Assembly: GCA_035345895.1 (NCBI GenBank)
Contig: DAORDI010000119.1
Span: 1 to 15,256 of the forward strand
Direction of reading: 5' to 3'
Source of the DNA: DAORDI01 sp035345895
Lineage (GTDB): Bacteria > Spirochaetota > Leptospiria > Leptospirales > Leptospiraceae
DNA length: 15,256 nt
This document shows, in pieces, positions 13,905 through 15,256 of the stretch. The translations under genes and the position numbers were made by a program. A model generated the notes under the pieces. That model was not told where the DNA came from and did no database searches. It worked only from the letters and a program-made list of their open reading frames with translations. Position 1 is the stretch's first letter. Each line of letters starts with the position of its first letter.

Positions 13905-13920
13905 GCGGAGGCGCGGAGGC
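13905..13920. repeat. GCGGAGGC tandem duplication in a GC-rich island
   Basis: Two perfect adjacent copies of GCGGAGGC, preceded by TTCAC, stand inside otherwise AT-rich intergenic DNA. The run (CACGCGGAGGCGCGGAGGC) resembles a short dispersed intergenic repeat of the CACGCGGAGGCGCGGAG type that I recall from several bacterial genomes. It looks like a degenerate copy. The rest of the 292-base gap 13804-14095 holds a TTGACT-like -35 (13996-14001) without a matching -10, and the hairpin listed next. Confidence 0.4.
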
Positions 13921-14039
13921 AGAAAAAATGGAATCGAAATCAAATTTAATAGATCATTTTTTTTACAGGACTGAGCAAAAGTCTGCACAAAAGACTTGAC
14001 TGAGTCTGAAGAGAAATGAAAAATCAAAGCCGGTATAAC

Positions 14040-14071
14040 TGACGCGGACTCCGGGAGTGCCGGGTGCGTCA
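14040..14071 (+). promoter_or_regulatory. GC-rich stem-loop in the leader of the Spo0M-like gene
   Basis: TGACGC (14040-14045) pairs with GCGTCA (14066-14071), and an inner ACTCC/GGAGT (14048-14058) can form a second small hairpin. The structure ends 24 bases before the ATG at 14096 and 10 bases before the Shine-Dalgarno GAGAGG (14082-14087), leaving the latter free. It may stabilise the mRNA or be a DNA site. A TATAAC (14034-14039) just upstream is a possible -10 but lacks a -35. Confidence 0.35.
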
Positions 14072-14095
14072 AATCATTTATGAGAGGCTGTCAAT

Positions 14096-14497
14096 ATGGG
14101 ATTTATGGATTCTTTAAAAAGTATGGTGGGTGCCGGAGCACCGGGTGTAGAAGTAAAACTTCTGAAAGAAAAGGCATCTGTTCAGGAACCGGTCAAAGGC
14201 ATAGCGGTGCTCACAGGCGGTGAATATCCGGTCACAATCGACAAGGTCATACTGCAGATGCTGATGGTGGAAGAAATTCCAGGCAAAGACAAGCCGAAAG
14301 AAACACTGGTTAAGGTCGGCACAATGACAATGAATGAATTTATTCTCGACCCGAAAGAAAAGGTCTCCCTTCCCTTTCAGGTAAAAATTCCAAAGGACAA
14401 TCTCATCAGCTCCAGTGCAATCAAACACTATGTGCAGGTGACACTGGACGTTTCCGGTCAGGATCCATTCGGTGTCTGCGAGATACAGGTAGTCTGA
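14096..14497 (+). CDS. Short Spo0M-like (arrestin-fold) protein (133 aa)
   Basis: The sequence opens MGFMDSLKSMVGAGAPGVEVKLLKEK and continues with a hydrophobic beta-strand pattern: 'GIAVLTGGEYPVTIDKVIL', 'FILDPKEKVSLPFQVKIP' and 'YVQVTLDVSGQDPF'. This is the arrangement of Spo0M family members, whose arrestin-like sandwich was named from the Bacillus sporulation-control protein. Bacillus Spo0M is about 260 residues; this one has only one such domain, so it is a short version, complete with a good Shine-Dalgarno (GAGAGG, 8 bases before ATG). No signal peptide is present, so it is cytoplasmic. Nothing here points to sporulation; a role in cell-envelope or cytoskeleton organisation has been suggested for relatives. 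It is convergent with the next gene, with 2 bases between stops. Confidence 0.75.
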   Translation: MGFMDSLKSMVGAGAPGVEVKLLKEKASVQEPVKGIAVLTGGEYPVTIDKVILQMLMVEEIPGKDKPKETLVKVGTMTMNEFILDPKEKVSLPFQVKIPKDNLISSSAIKHYVQVTLDVSGQDPFGVCEIQVV

Positions 14498-14499
14498 CT

Positions 14500-15256
14500 T
14501 CAGTCCCAGCAGTTTTTCTTTTCAGAACTGATTCTGTCGGGAAGAGAAAGGATGCTGAATCTGTCAGTCTTCTCGATGAGCTGGAGTCTTTGAAAAAGCA
14601 GAATATCTTCCTTCTTTCTGCTTTTCGATACCTCCGAATACAGCCGCTTCAGCTTCCTCACTTTCTTTCTGTATTCCTCTGAACCGAAACTGGCAAGAAT
14701 CTTCAGCTCAGGCCTGATAATGATACCATATTTTGTTTTAAATATACTGTCGTATCTTTTATCATCCAGAGAACAGAACATTGATCCTGTGCGGATAACC
14801 TCAGCCAGCTCCATTACTTTCAGATGACCCGGACGGGGCTCTTCTTCCTTTGTGCGCGGAAGGACATTTTTATGAGTAAAACCAAGCTCGTCAGCCACAT
14901 CCACATTCGGACCTGCAGCGACAGCAAAATACCCCAGACCGAATCCGTCCGCACATTTGGCTCGTGTCAGTGAATTGGAAATAATCATAGGTTCAAAATT
15001 AAGACATTCCTGAAGTTTCCTGTATTTTGTTCCTTCTGTATACCATTTGTATTTGATTTCCGAAAAGCGGGATTTCAGATCCTGATTCAGTTCACCATAG
15101 TATGCTTTCCTCTCATCAGCTACAGTTCCTTTCACAAAGGGAACCTCTGTCCTTGGAAGATTTCTTTTGAGAAATGCATTTAGCCATTCACTTCCAGTAC
15201 GGGGTTCTCCTTTGTATGAAGAATAATAAACCACAGATAGAATCAGAAGAACATTC
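14500..15256 (-). CDS. Unknown protein, N-terminus cut by right window edge
   Basis: Open to the window edge: upstream of the first possible GTG (15234) the frame continues as NVLLILS before VVYYSSYKGEP. The real start therefore lies outside the window, and the visible N-terminal end is probably the tail of a signal peptide or membrane anchor. About 251 residues are visible. They include 'KYKWYTEGTKYRKLQECLNF', 'SNSLTRAKCADGFGLGYFAV', a basic helical segment 'EEYRKKVRKLKRLYSEVSKS', and the C-terminus ending NCWD. I recognise no family. If the N-terminal hydrophobic stretch is a signal, the protein is exported. Its end is 2 bases from the end of the Spo0M-like gene on the other strand, so no terminator fits between them. 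Confidence 0.75.
   Translation of the reverse strand, partial: NVLLILSVVYYSSYKGEPRTGSEWLNAFLKRNLPRTEVPFVKGTVADERKAYYGELNQDLKSRFSEIKYKWYTEGTKYRKLQECLNFEPMIISNSLTRAKCADGFGLGYFAVAAGPNVDVADELGFTHKNVLPRTKEEEPRPGHLKVMELAEVIRTGSMFCSLDDKRYDSIFKTKYGIIIRPELKILASFGSEEYRKKVRKLKRLYSEVSKSRKKEDILLFQRLQLIEKTDRFSILSLPDRISSEKKNCWD

Overview
The window looks like a piece of a spirochaete chromosome, most likely Leptospira or a close relative. This rests on several things. Base composition is moderately AT-rich. Four genes encode lipoproteins with relaxed spirochaetal lipoboxes (LLYC, FSVC, LLNC, VTAC). The window also holds a LipL48-like lipoprotein beside a TonB-dependent receptor, a Uma2 protein and a short Spo0M-like protein in a genome without sporulation genes in view. 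The genus is an inference; no search was run. I see no tRNA, rRNA, CRISPR array or complete insertion sequence.

Left part (1-3650, minus strand): two tandem paralogous AAA-family ATPases (2997-1696 and 1482-211) are followed, 6 bases after the second stop, by the first 68 codons of a bestrophin-family membrane channel that runs off the left edge. Upstream of them is a small eight-cysteine lipoprotein (3422-3108) that appears to have a leaderless promoter.

Centre (3648-13101): a divergent TonB-dependent outer-membrane uptake locus. To the left, on the minus strand, run a LipL48-like beta-rich lipoprotein (10068-8299), a hairpin terminator or attenuator, a small lipoprotein (8089-7517), a TonB-dependent receptor of about 1000 residues with a carboxypeptidase-regulatory-like N-terminal domain (7520-4512), and a second lipoprotein with a hydrophobic C-terminal tail (4508-3648). 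The last three are translationally coupled. To the right, on the plus strand, runs a tightly packed exbB-exbD-exbD-tonB operon (10784-13101). The locus therefore contains the receptor, its surface or periplasmic lipoproteins and its own energising complex. The 715-base divergent intergenic region carries a 14-base motif, TTACG(G/A)AATTATTA, once on each side and in the same orientation relative to each operon. On the exbB side it is part of a GTAA series phased at 11 bases. This suggests that one regulator controls both arms. The same region holds a possible frameshifted small gene. The substrate of the system cannot be read from the sequence.

Right part (13219-15256): a Uma2-family (DUF820) protein on the minus strand, then a short intergenic region with a GCGGAGGC tandem duplication and a GC-rich hairpin, then a short Spo0M/arrestin-like protein on the plus strand. 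That gene ends 2 bases from the end of a convergent unknown gene, which is cut by the right edge.
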